A stretch of DNA of 64,000 nt, taken from positions 55,107,501-55,171,500 of the forward strand of contig CP136898.1 in NCBI GenBank assembly GCA_034359265.1. The letters are read 5' to 3'. The position numbers were made by a program, and so were the translations under genes. Source of the stretch: Canna indica. Its lineage: Eukaryota > Streptophyta > Magnoliopsida > Zingiberales > Cannaceae. Shown in pieces: positions 51,801 to 64,000 of this stretch. The notes under the pieces are model-generated. The model did not search any database and was not told where the DNA came from. It saw only the letters and a program-made list of their open reading frames with translations. Numbering within the stretch: position 1 is the first letter of the stretch; every line of letters begins with the position of its first letter.

Positions 51801-54800
51801 TCGGAACCATGTTCCCAACTTTCGGAACCATGTTTCAATCTTTTCGATCCAAATTCTCAACTATCCGAACAAAATTTCTAACTTTAGCAACCAAGTTTCC
51901 ATCTTTCGGAACCAAGATCCAAATTTTCGAAACAAAGTTCCCAACTTTCGGGGCAAAGTTCCCAACTTTCGGAATAAAGTTCTCAACTTTCGTAACTAAG
52001 TTCCAAACTTTCGAAACCATGTTTAGATCTTTCCAAATAAAATTCCCAACTTTCCGAACAACGTTTTCAACTTTCATAACCAAGTTCCCATCTTTAGGAA
52101 CCAAGATACAAACTTTCGTAACCAAGTTGCCAACTTTCTGAATCAAGTTGACAACTTTCTGAACCTAGTTTTCAACTTTCGGAACCAAGTCCCGACTTTC
52201 GAAATCAAGAACTCAAATTTCGAAACCAAGTTCCCAACTTTTCGAACCAAGTTCCCAACTTTTCGAACAAATTTCCCAACTTTCGGAACCATGTTTCGAT
52301 CTTTCAGAATAAAATTCCCAATTTTCTGAACAATGTTTCCAACTTTCAGAACCAAGTTCTCATGTTTAGGTACCAAGATACGAACTTTCGTAACCAAGTT
52401 GTCAACTTTCGGAACCAAGTTTTCATCTTTCGGAACCAAGTTCCCAACTTTCAGAACCAAGTAACGAAATTTCGAAACCAAGTTTCCAACTTTTGGAACC
52501 AATGTCCTGACTTTCGAAACCAAGAACTCAACTTTCGAAACCAAGTTCTCAACTTTTCGAACTATGTTGCCAACTTTCTGAACCTAGTTCCCAACTTCCA
52601 AAACCAAGTTCGGAACTTTAGGAACCAAAATGCTAACTTTCGAAACCAAGTTTTGAACATTTCGAACAAGTTCCCATCTTTTCGAACCTTGTTCCCAACA
52701 TTCATAACCATGTTCCCGGCTTTCAGAAACAAGTTTACAACTTTCGAAAACTTGTTTCCAACTTTCAGAAACACGTTTGCAACATTCGAAAACAAGTTTC
52801 CAACTTTCGGAACCACGTTTCCAACTTTCGTAACCAAGTATGCAACATTTGAATCAAGTTTCGTACTTTCAGATCCTTGTTTCGATGGTTCCGAACAAAA
52901 TTTCAAACTCTCAGAACAAAGTTTCCACATTTCGAAACAAAGTTTCCATCTTTCGAAACCAAGATCCGAACTTTCGGACCAAGATCCGATCTTGCGGAAC
53001 TAAGATCAAAAATATCGAAACTGAGTTCCTAACTTTAGGAACCGAGTTTCCAACATTCGGAACTGAGTTTCCAACATTCGGAACCGAGTTCCCAACATTC
53101 AGAACCGAGTTCCTAATTTACGGAACCTTGTTCCCCACTTTCGGATCAATGTTCCCAACCTTCAGAACCATGTTTCGATCTTTCTGATCCAAATTCCCAA
53201 CTTTTCGAACAAAATTTCTAACTTTAAGAACCAAGTTCCTATCTTTCGAAACCAAGATATGAACTTTCAGAACCATGTTTCGATTTCCGAACCAAATTGC
53301 CCACTTTTCAAACAAAGTTTCCAACTTTCAGAACCAAATTTGCAACTTCCGTAACCAACTTCCGCACTTTCGGAACAAAATTCCCTACCTTGGGAACCAA
53401 GTTCCCAACTTTCGAAAAAAAGTTCCCAACCTTCGGAACCAAGTTCACAACTTTCGGAACCAAGTTCCCAACTTTCGGAACCATGTTTCAATCTTTTCGA
53501 TCCAAATTCTCAACTATCCGAACAAAATTTCTAACTTTAGCAACCAAGTTTCCATCTTTCGGAACCAAGATCCAAATTTTCGAAACAAAGTTCCCAACTT
53601 TCGGGGCAAAGTTCCCAACTTTCGGAATAAAGTTCTCAACTTTCGTAACTAAGTTCCAAACTTTCGGAACCATGTTTAGATCTTTCCAAATAAAATTCCC
53701 AACTTTCCGAACAACGTTTTCAACTTTCATAACCAAGTTCCCATCTTTAGGAACCAAGATACAAACTTTCGTAACCAAGTTGCCAACTTTCTGAATCAAG
53801 TTGACAACTTTCTGAACCTAGTTTTCAACTTTCGGAACCGAGTCCCGACTTTCGAAATCAAGAACTCAAATTTCGAAACCAAGTTCCCAACTTTTCGAAC
53901 CAAGTTCCCAACTTTTCGAACAAATTTCCCAACTTTCGGAACCATGTTTCGATCTTTCAGAATAAAATTCCCAATTTTCTGAACAATGTTTCCAACTTTC
54001 AGAACCAAGTTCTCATGTTTAGGTACCAAGATACGAACTTTCGTAACCAAGTTGTCAACTTTATGAACCAAGTTTTCAACTTTCGGAACCAAGTTTTCAT
54101 CTTTCGGAACCAAGTTCCCAACTTTCAGAACCAAGTAACGAAATTTCGAAACCAAGTTTCCAACTTTTGGAACCAATGTCCTGACTTTCGAAACCAAGAA
54201 CTCAACTTTCGAAACCAAGTTCTCAACTTTTCGAACTATGTTGCCAACTTTCTGAACCTAGTTCCCAACTTCCAAAACCAAGTTCGGAACTTTAGGAACC
54301 AAAATGCTAACTTTCGAAACCAAGTTTTGAACATTTCGAACAAGTTCCCATCTTTTCGAACCTTGTTCCCAACATTCATAACCATGTTCCCGGCTTTCAG
54401 AAACAAGTTTACAACTTTCGAAAACATGTTTCCAACTTTCAGAAACACGTTTGCAACATTCGAAAACAAGTTTCCAACTTTCGGAACCACGTTTCCAACT
54501 TTCGTAACCAAGTATGCAACATTTGAATCAAGTTTCGTACTTTCAGATCCTTGTTTCGATGGTTCCGAACAAAATTTCAAACTCTCAGAACAAAGTTTCC
54601 ACATTTCGAAACAAAGTTTCCATCTTTCGAAACCAAGATCCGAACTTTCGGACCAAGATCCGATCTTGCGGAACTAAGATCAAAAATATCGAAACTGAGT
54701 TCCTAACTTTAGGAACCGAGTTTCCAACATTCGGAACTGAGTTTCCAACATTCGGAACCGAGTTCCCAACATTCAGAACCGAGTTCCTAATTTACGGAAC

Positions 54801-57800
54801 CTTGTTCCCCACTTTCGGATCAATGTTCCCAACCTTCAGAACCATGTTTCGATCTTTCTGATCCAAATTCCCAACTTTTCGAACAAAATTTCTAACTTTA
54901 AGAACCAAGTTCCCATCTTTCGGAACCAAGATATGAATTTTCAGAACCATGTTTCGATTTCCGAACCAAATTGCCCACTTTTCAAACAAAGTTTCCAACT
55001 TTCAGAACCAAATTCGCAACTTCCGTAACCAACTTCCGCACTTTCGGAACAAAATTCCCTACCTTGGGAACCAAGTTCCCAACTTTCGGAAAAAAGTTCC
55101 CAACCTTCGGAACCAAGTTCACAACTTTCGGAACCAAGTTCCCAACTTTCGAAACCATGTTTCAATTTTTTCGATCCAAATTCTCAACTATCCGAACAAA
55201 ATTTCTAACTTTAGCAACCAAGTTTCCATCTTTCGGAACCAAGATCCAAATTTTCGAAACAAAGTTCCCAACTTTCGGGGCAAAGTTCCCAACTTTCGGA
55301 ATAAAGTTCCCAACTTTCGTAACTAAGTTCCAAACTTTCGGAACCATGTTTCGATCTTTCCAAATAAAATTCCCAACTTTCCGAACAACGTTTTCAACTT
55401 TCATAACCAAGTTCCCATCTTTAGGAACCAAGATACAAACTTTCGTAACCAAGTTGCCAACTTTCTGAATCAAGTTGCCAACTTTCTGAACCTAGTTTTC
55501 AACTTTCGGAACCAAGTCCCGACTTTCGAAATCAAGAACTCAAATTTCGAAACCAAGTTCCCAACTTTTCGAACCAAGTTCCCAACTTTTCGAACAAATT
55601 TCCCAACTTTCGGAACCATGTTTCGATCTGTCCGAATAAAATTCCCAATTTTCTGAACAATGTTTCCAACTTTCAGAACCAAGTTCCCATGTTTAGGTAC
55701 CAAGATACGAACTTTCGTAACCAAGTTGTCAACTTTATGAACCAAGTTTTCAACTTTCGGAACCAAGTTTTCATCTTTCGGAACCAAGTTCCCAACTTTC
55801 AGAACCAAGTAACGAAATTTCGAAACCAAGTTTCCAACTTTTGGAACCAATGTCCTGACTTTCGAAACCAAGAACTCAACTTTCGAAACCAAGTTCTCAA
55901 CTTTTCGAACTATGTTGCCAACTTTCTGAACCTAGTTCCCAACTTCCAAAACCAAGTTCGGAACTTTAGGAACCAAAATGCTAACTTTCGAAACCAAGTT
56001 TTGAACATTTCGAATCAAGTTCCCATCTTTTCGAACCTTGTTCCCAACATTCATAACCATGTTCCCGGCTTTCAGAAACAAGTTTACAACTTTCGAAAAC
56101 ATGTTTCCAACTTTCAGAAACACGTTTGCAACATTCGAAAACAAGTTTCCAACTTTCGGAACCACGTTTCCAACTTTCGTAACCAAGTATGCAACATTTG
56201 AATCAAGTTTCGTACTTTCAGATCCTTGTTTCGATGGTTCCGAAACAAATTTCAAACTCTCAGAACAAAGTTTCCACCTTTCGAAACAAAGTTTCCATCT
56301 TTCGAAACCAAGATCCGAACTTTCGGACCAAGATCCGATCTTGCGGAACTAAGATCAAAAATATCGAAACTGAGTTCCTAACTTTAGGAACCGAGTTTCC
56401 AACATTCGGAACTGAGTTTCCAACATTCGGAACCGAGTTCCCAACATTCAGAACCGAGTTCCTAATTTACGGAACCTTGTTCCCCACTTTCGGATCAATG
56501 TTCCCAACCTTCAGAACCATGTTTCGATCTTTCTGATCCAAATTCCCAACTTTTCGAACAAAATTTCTAACTTTAAGAACCAAGTTCCCATCTTTCGAAA
56601 CCAAGATATGAACTTTCAGAACCATGTTTCGATTTCCGAACCAAATTGCCCACTTTTCAAACAAAGTTTCCAACTTTCAGAACCAAATTCGCAACTTCCG
56701 TAACCAACTTCCGCACTTTCGGAACAAAATTCCCTACCTTGGGAACCAAGTTCCCAACTTTCGAAAAAAAGTTCCCAACCTTCGGAACCAAGTTCACAAC
56801 TTTCGGAACCATGTTTCAATCTTTTCGATCCAAATTCTCAACTATCCGAACAAAATTTCTAACTTTAGCAACCAAGTTTCCATCTTTCGGAACCAAGATC
56901 CAAATTTTCGAAACAAAGTTCCCAACTTTCGGGGCAAAGTTCCCAACTTTCGGAATAAAGTTCTCAACTTTCGTAACTAAGTTCCAAACTTTCGAAACCA
57001 TGTTTAGATCTTTCCAAATAAAATTCCCAACTTTCCGAACAACGTTTTCAACTTTCATAACCAAGTTCCCATCTTTAGGAACCAAGATACAAACTTTCGT
57101 AACCAAGTTGCCAACTTTCTGAATCAAGTTGACAACTTTCTGAACCTAGTTTTCAACTTTCGGAACCAAGTCCCGACTTTCGAAATCAAGAACTCAAATT
57201 TCGAAACCAAGTTCCCAACTTTTCGAACCAATTTCCCAACTTTTCGAACAAATTTCCCAACTTTCGGAACCATGTTTCGATCTTTCAGAATAAAATTCCC
57301 AATTTTCTGAACAATGTTTCCAACTTTCAGAACCAAGTTCTCATGTTTAGGTACCAAGATACGAACTTTCGTAACCAAGTTGTCAACTTTATGAACCAAG
57401 TTTTCAACTTTCGGAACCAAGTTTTCATCTTTCGGAACCAAGTTCCCAACTTTCAGAACCAAGTAACGAAATTTCGAAACCAAGTTTCCAACTTTTGGAA
57501 CCAATGTCCTGACTTTCGAAACCAAGAACTCAACTTTCGAAACCAAGTTCTCAACTTTTCGAACTATGTTGCCAACTTTCTGAACCTAGTTCCCAACTTC
57601 CAAAACCAAGTTCGGAACTTTAGGAACCAAAATGCTAACTTTCGAAACCAAGTTTTGAACATTTCGAACAAGTTCCCATCTTTTCGAACCTTGTTCCCAA
57701 CATTCATAACCATGTTCCCGGCTTTCAGAAACAAGTTTACAACTTTCGAAAACATGTTTCCAACTTTCAGAAACACGTTTGCAACATTCGAAAACAAGTT

Positions 57801-59250
57801 TCCAACTTTCGGAACCACGTTTCCAACTTTCGTAACCAAGTATGCAACATTTGAATCAAGTTTCGTACTTTCATATCCTTGTTTCGATGGTTCCGAACAA
57901 AATTTCAAACTCTCAGAACAAAGTTTCCACATTTCGAAACAAAGTTTCCATCTTTCGAAACCAAGATCCGAACTTTCGGACCAAGATCCGATCTTGCGGA
58001 ACTAAGATCAAAAATATCGAAACTGAGTTCCTAACTTTAGGAACCGAGTTTCCAACATTCGGAACTGAGTTTCCAACATTCGGAACCGAGTTCCCAACAT
58101 TCAGAACCGAGTTCCTAATTTACGGAACCTTGTTCCCCACTTTCGGATCAATGTTCCCAACCTTCAGAACCATGTTTCGATCTTTCTGATCCAAATTCCC
58201 AACTTTTCGAACAAAATTTCTAACTTTAAGAACCAAGTTCCCATCTTTCGGAACCAAGATATGAATTTTCAGAACCATGTTTCGATTTCCGAACCAAATT
58301 GCCCACTTTTCAAACAAAGTTTCCAACTTTCAGAACCAAATTCGCAACTTCCGTAACCAACTTCCGCACTTTCGGAACAAAATTCCCTACCTTGGGAACC
58401 AAGTTCCCAACTTTCGGAAAAAAGTTCCCAACCTTCGGAACCAAGTTCACAACTTTCGGAACCAAGTTCCCAACTTTCGAAACCATGTTTCAATTTTTTC
58501 GATCCAAATTCTCAACTATCCGAACAAAATTTCTAACTTTAGCAACCAAGTTTCCATCTTTCGGAACCAAGATCCAAATTTTCGAAACAAAGTTCCCAAC
58601 TTTCGGGGCAAAGTTCCCAACTTTCGGGGCAAAGTTCCCAACTTTCGGAATAAAGTTCTCAACTTTCGTAACTAAGTTCCAAACTTTCGGAACCATGTTT
58701 CGATCTTTCCAAATAAAATTCCCAACTTTCCGAACAACGTTTTCAACTTTCATAACCAAGTTCCCATCTTTAGGAACCAAGATACAAACTTTCGTAACCA
58801 AGTTGCCAACTTTCTGAATCAAGTTGCCAACTTTCTGAACCTAGTTTTCAACTTTCGGAACCAAGTCCCGACTTTCGAAATCAAGAACTCAAATTTCGAA
58901 ACCAAGTTCCCAACTTTTCGAACCAAGTTCCCAACTTTTCGAACAAATTTCCCAACTTTCGGAACCATGTTTCGATCTGTCCGAATAAAATTCCCAATTT
59001 TCTGAACAATGTTTCCAACTTTCAGAACCAAGTTCCCATGTTTAGGTACCAAGATACGAACTTTCGTAACCAAGTTGTCAACTTTATGAACCAAGTTTTC
59101 AACTTTCGGAACCAAGTTTTCATCTTTCGGAACCAAGTTCCCAACTTTCAGAACCAAGTAACGAAATTTCGAAACCAAGTTTCCAACTTTTGGAACCAAT
59201 GTCCTGACTTTCGAAACCAAGAACTCAACTTTCGAAACCAAGTTCTCAAC
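48900..59250 (-). repeat. About 5.0-kb three-unit super-repeat, roughly two copies
   Basis: Variants seen nowhere else recur at a spacing of 5,002 bp. One is CCGAAACAAATTTC replacing the usual CCGAACAAAATTTC (51238 and 56240); another is GAAACCATGTTTAGATC (about 52014 and 56995). A GATCTGTCC variant appears near 50625, 55627 and 58976. Unit boundaries around 49195, 54218 and 59241 are 5,023 bp apart, the extra 21 bp being one monomer. The pattern is a mosaic, with some variants shared at 3,328 bp instead, as expected from repeated unequal exchange or conversion. Confidence 0.7.
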
Positions 59251-59839
59251 TTTTCGAACTATGTTGCCAACTTTCTGAACCTAGTTCCCAACTTCCAAAA
59301 CCAAGTTCGGAACTTTAGGAACCAAAATGCTAACCTTCGAAACCAAGTTTTGAACATTTCGAATCAAGTTCCCATCTTTTCGAACCTTGTTCCCAACATT
59401 CATAACCATGTTCCCGGCTTTCAGAAACAAGTTTACAACTTTCGAAAACATGTTTCCAACTTTCAGAAACACGTTTGCAACATTCGAAAACAAGTTTCCA
59501 ACTTTCGGAACCACGTTTCCAACTTTCGGAACCAAGTATGCAACATTTGAATCAAGTTTCGTACTTTCAGATCCTTGTTTCGATGGTTCCGAACAAAATT
59601 TCAAACTCTCAGAACAAAGTTTCCACATTTCGAAACAAAGTTTCCATCTTTCGAAACCAAGATCCGAACTTTCGGACCAAGATCCGAACTTTCGGACCAA
59701 GATCCGATCTTACGGAACTAAGATCAAAAATATCGAAACTGAGTTCCTAACTTTAGGAACCGAGTTTCCAACATTCGGAATTGAGTTTCCAACATTCGGA
59801 ACCGAGTTCCCAACATTCAGAACCGAGTTCCTAATTTAC

Positions 59840-62800
59840 GGAACCTTGTTCCCCACTTTCGGATCATTGTTCCCAACCTTCAGAACCATGTTTCGATCTT
59901 TCTGATCCAAATTCCCAACTTTTCGAACAAAATTTCTAACTTTAATAACCAAGTTCCCATCTTTCGGAACCAAGATATGAACTTTCAGAACCATGTTTCG
60001 ATTTCCGAACCAAATTGCCCACTTTTCAAACAAAGTTTCCAACTTTCAGAACCAAATTCGCAACTTCCGTAACCAACTTCCGCACTTTCGGAACAAAATT
60101 CCCTACCTTGGGAACCAAATTCCCAACTTTCGGAAAAAAGTTCCCAACCTTCGGAACCAAGTTCACAACTTTCGGAACCAAGTTCCCAACTTTCGAATCC
60201 ATGTTTCAATCTTTTCGATCCAAATTCTCAACTATCCGAACAAAATTTCTAACTTTAGCAACCAAGTTTCCATCTTTCGGAACCAAGATCCAAATTTTCG
60301 AAACAAAGTTCCCAACTTTCGGGGCAAAGTTCCCAACTTTCGGAATAAAGTTCTCAACTTTCGTAACTAAGTTCCAAACTTTCGGAACCATGTTTCGATC
60401 TTTCCAAATAAAATTCCCAACTTTCCGAACAACGTTTTCAACTTTCATAACCAAGTTCCCATCTTTAGGAACCAAGATACAAACTTTCGTAACCAAGTTG
60501 CCAACTTTCTGAATCAAGTTGCCAATTTTCTGAACCTAGTTTTCAACTTTCGGAACCAAGTCCCGACTTTCGAAATCAAGAACTCAAATTTCGAAACCAA
60601 GTTCCCAACTTTTCGAACCAAGTTCCCAACTTTTCGAACAAATTTCCCAACTTTCGGAACCATGTTTCGATCTTTCCGAATAAAATTCCCAATTTTCTGA
60701 ACAATGTTTCCAACTTTCAGAACCAAGTTCCCATGTTTAGGTACCAAGATACGAACTTTCGTAACTAAGTTGTCAACTTTATGAACCAAGTTTTCAACTT
60801 TCGGAACCAAGTTTTCAACTTTCGGAACCAAGTTCCCAACTTTCAGAACAAGTAACGAAATTTCGAAACCAAGTTTCCAACTTTTGGAACCAATGTCCTG
60901 ACTTTCGAAACCAAGAACTCAACTTTCGAAACCAAGTTCTCAACTTTTCGAACTATGTTGCCAACTTTCTGAACCTAGTTCCCAACTTCCAAAACCAAGT
61001 TCGGAACTTTAGGAACCAAAATGCTAACTTTCGAAACCAAGTTTTGAACATTTCGAACCAAGTTCCCAACTTTTCGAACCTTGTTCCCAACATTCATAAC
61101 CATGTTCCCGGCTTTCAAAAACAAGTTTCCAACTTTCGAAAACATGTTTCCAACTTTCAGAAACACGTTTGCAACATTCGAAAACAAGTTTCCAACTTTC
61201 GGAACCACTTTTCCAACTTTCGTAACCAAGTATGCAACATTTGAATCAAGTTTCGTACTTTCAGATCCTTGTTTCGATGGTTCTGAACAAAATTTCAAAC
61301 TCTCAGAACAAAGTTTCCACCTTTCGAAACAAAGTTTCCATCTTTCGAAACCAAGATCCGAACTTTCGGACCAAGATCCGATCTTGCGGAACTAAGATCA
61401 AAAATATCGAAACTGAGTTCCTAACTTTAGGAACCGAGTTTCCAACATTCGGAACTGAGTTTCCAACATTCGGAACCGAGTTCCCAACATTCAGAACCGA
61501 GTTCCTAATTTACGGAACCTTGTTCCCCACTTTCGGATCAATGTTCCCAACCTTCAGAACCATGTTTCGATCTTTCTGATCCAAATTCCCAACTTTTCGA
61601 ACAAAATTTCTAACTTTAATAACCAAGTTCCCATCTTTCGGAACCAAGATATGAACTTTCAGAACCATGTTTCGATTTCCGAACCAAATTGCCCACTTTT
61701 CAAACAAAGTTTCCAACTTTCAGAACCAAATTCGCAACTTCCGTAACCAACTTCCGCACTTTCGGAACAAAATTCCCTACCTTGGGAACCAAATTCCCAA
61801 CTTTCGGAAAAAAGTTCCCAACCTTCGGAACCAAGTTCACAACTTTCGGAACCAAGTTCCCAACTTTCGAATCCATGTTTCAATCTTTTCGATCCAAATT
61901 CTCAACTATCCGAACAAAATTTCTAACTTTAGCAACCAAGTTTCCATCTTTCGGAACCAAGATCCAAATTTTCGAAACAAAGTTCCCAACTTTCGGGGCA
62001 AAGTTCCCAACTTTCGGAATAAAGTTCTCAACTTTCGTAACTAAGTTCCAAACTTTCGGAACCATGTTTCGATCTTTCCAAATAAAATTCCCAACTTTCC
62101 GAACAACGTTTTCAACTTTCATAACCAAGTTCCCATCTTTAGGAACCAAGATACAAACTTTCGTAACCAAGTTGCCAACTTTCTGAATCAAGTTGCCAAC
62201 TTTCTGAACCTAGTTTTCAACTTTCGGAACCAAGTCCCGACTTTCGAAATCAAGAACTCAAATTTCGAAACCAAGTTCCCAACTTTTCGAACCAAGTTCC
62301 CAACTTTTCGAACAAATTTCCCAACTTTCGGAACCATGTTTCGATCTTTCCGAATAAAATTCCCAATTTTCTGAACAATGTTTCCAACTTTCAGAACCAA
62401 GTTCCCATGTTTAGGTACCAAGATACGAACTTTCGTAACTAAGTTGTCAACTTTATGAACCAAGTTTTCAACTTTCGGAACCAAGTTTTCAACTTTCGGA
62501 ACCAAGTTCCCAACTTTCAGAACAAGTAACGAAATTTCGAAACCAAGTTTCCAACTTTTGGAACCAATGTCCTGACTTTCGAAACCAAGAACTCAACTTT
62601 CGAAACCAAGTTCTCAACTTTTCGAACTATGTTGCCAACTTTCTGAACCTAGTTCCCAACTTCCAAAACCAAGTTCGGAACTTTAGGAACCAAAATGCTA
62701 ACTTTCGAAACCATGTTTTGAACATTTCGAACCAAGTTCCCAACTTTTCGAACCTTGTTCCCAACATTCATAACCATGTTCCCGGCTTTCAAAAACAAGT

Positions 62801-63184
62801 TTCCAACTTTCGAAAACATGTTTCCAACTTTCAGAAACACGTTTGCAACATTCGAAAACAAGTTTCCAACTTTCGGAACCACTTTTCCAACTTTCGTAAC
62901 CAAGTATGCAACATTTGAATCAAGTTTCGTACTTTCAGATCCTTGTTTCGATGGTTCTGAACAAAATTTCAAACTCTCAGAACAAAGTTTCCACCTTTCG
63001 AAACAAAGTTTCCATCTTTCGAAACCAAGATCCGAACTTTCGGACCAAGATCCGATCTTGCGGAACTAAGATCAAAAATATCGAAACTGAGTTCCTAACT
63101 TTAGGAACCGAGTTTCCAACATTCGGAACTGAGTTTCCAACATTCGGAACCGAGTTCCCAACATTCAGAACCGAGTTCCTAATT
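59840..63184 (-). repeat. Recent tandem duplication of a single 1,674-bp HOR unit
   Basis: Landmarks at 59836, 61510 and 63184 are exactly 1,674 bp apart. The two units share a run of private variants: TTTAATAACCAAG (59941 and 61615), ACCAAATTCCCAAC, CGAATCCATG (about 60194 and 61868), a one-base deletion giving CAGAACAAGTAACG (about 60845 and 62519) and GGAACCACTTTTCC (61201 and 62875). Only isolated differences separate them, for example GCCAATTTTCTG near 60525 against GCCAACTTTCTG near 62199. This is among the youngest duplications in the window. Confidence 0.85.
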
Positions 63185-64000
63185 TACGGAACCTTGTTCC
63201 CCACTTTCGGATCAATGTTCCCAACCTTCAGAACCATGTTTCGATCTTTCTGATCCAAATTCCCAACTTTTCGAACAAAATTTCTAACTTTAAGAACCAA
63301 GTTCCCATCTTTCGAAACCAAGATATGAACTTTCAGAACCATGTTTCGATTTCCGAACCAAATTGCCCACTTTTCAAACAAAGTTTCCAACTTTCAGAAC
63401 CAAATTCGCAACTTCCGTAACCAACTTCCGCACTTTCGGAACAAAATTCCCTACCTTGGGAACCAAGTTCCCAACTTTCGGAAAAAAGTTCCCAACCTTC
63501 GGAACCAAGTTCACAACTTTCGGAACCAAGTTCCCAACTTTCGAAACCATGTTTCAATCTTTTCGATCCAAATTCTCAACTATCCGAACAAAATTTCTAA
63601 CTTTAGCAACCAAGTTTCCATCTTTCGGAACAAAGATCCAAATTTTCGAAACAAAGTTCCCAACTTTCGGGGCAAAGTTCCCAACTTTCGGAATAAAGTT
63701 CTCAACTTTCGTAACTAAGTTCCAAACTTTCGGAACCATGTTTCGATCTTTCCAAATAAAATTCCCAACTTTCCGAACAACGTTTTCAACTTTCATAACC
63801 AAGTTCCCATCTTTAGGAACCAAGATACAAACTTTCGTAACCAAGTTGCCAACTTTCTGAATCAAGTTGCCAACTTTCTGAACCTAGTTTTCAACTTTCG
63901 GAACCAAGTCCCGACTTTCGAAATCAAGAACTCAAATTTCGAAACAAAGTTCCCAACTTTTCGTACCAAGTTCCCAACTTTTCGAACAAATTTCCCAACT

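Larger units (their letters stand above)
42117..64000 (-). repeat. 21-bp satellite array, reverse arm, segment 2 (continues past window)
   Basis: Reverse-oriented HOR units with the landmark at 43154, 44829, 46462, 48116, 49769, 51465, 53118, 54792, 56467, 58120, 59836, 61510 and 63184. Intervals are 1633-1716 bp, with 1653/1654 and 1674/1675 the commonest; the two classes differ by one monomer. The array is still uninterrupted at 64000, so its true length is unknown. Local super-repeats are listed separately. Confidence 0.97.

Noticed and set aside
707..64000. CRISPR-like regularly repeated short sequences
   Set aside because: Monomers are contiguous with no unique spacers, there are no cas genes, and the LINEs show that this is a eukaryotic genome.
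33753..64000. Right arm as a perfect mirror-image copy of the left arm (fresh palindrome)
   Set aside because: Units equidistant from the centre differ in monomer content, in unit length and in the positions of super-repeats. No LINE is mirrored either.
1..64000. tRNA, rRNA, telomere repeats, or an exciting multi-gene system
   Set aside because: No such sequences were seen. Outside the two LINEs and 706 bp of flank the window is satellite DNA.

Overview
This window is plant nuclear heterochromatin, not a gene region. Apart from 706 bp of AT-rich flank and two retrotransposon insertions, all of it is one satellite array. The array is built on a 21-bp monomer (core GGGAACTTGGTTCCGAAAG) organised into higher-order repeat (HOR) units of about 1.65 kb, each holding roughly 79 diverged monomers. 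A plant origin is inferred from the two L1-type LINEs, which have the endonuclease / reverse transcriptase / zinc-binding C-terminus layout common in plant L1 elements, and from the satellite architecture. I do not recognise the species or a named satellite family.

Layout. 1-706: AT-rich non-satellite flank with two small hairpins and a short reverse-oriented stretch resembling the satellite. 707-7520: satellite, forward orientation. 7521-11372: LINE-1, a 3.85-kb 5'-truncated L1 element on the minus strand with a T30 tract (its poly-A tail) and a 13-15 bp target-site duplication. 11373-33752: satellite, forward orientation, including a block in which two HOR units alternate as a 3,329-bp super-repeat. 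33752/33753: switch point where array orientation flips. 33753-41180: satellite, reverse orientation. 41181-42116: LINE-2, a 0.94-kb heavily 5'-truncated minus-strand L1 copy of a related family with a 15-bp target-site duplication. 42117-64000: satellite, reverse orientation, with further super-repeats of about 3.33 and 5.0 kb and a recent 1,674-bp tandem duplication. The array runs off the right edge. Each arm carries 18 copies of a once-per-unit landmark.

There are no cellular protein-coding genes, tRNAs, rRNAs or CRISPR arrays that I can support. The many long open frames in the satellite arise because the 21-bp monomer is a multiple of three and has no stop in any of its six frames. The only real coding remnants are the broken ORF2 of LINE-1 (one in-frame amber codon plus loss of the 5' end) and the C-terminal remnant of ORF2 in LINE-2.

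The points most worth a second look are the multi-level repeat hierarchy (21 bp, 1.65 kb, 3.3/5.0 kb), the head-to-head orientation switch with rearranged monomers at its centre, derived variants shared by the two opposed arms, and the satellite-like sequence at the array edge, which hints at a transposon-end origin for the monomer.
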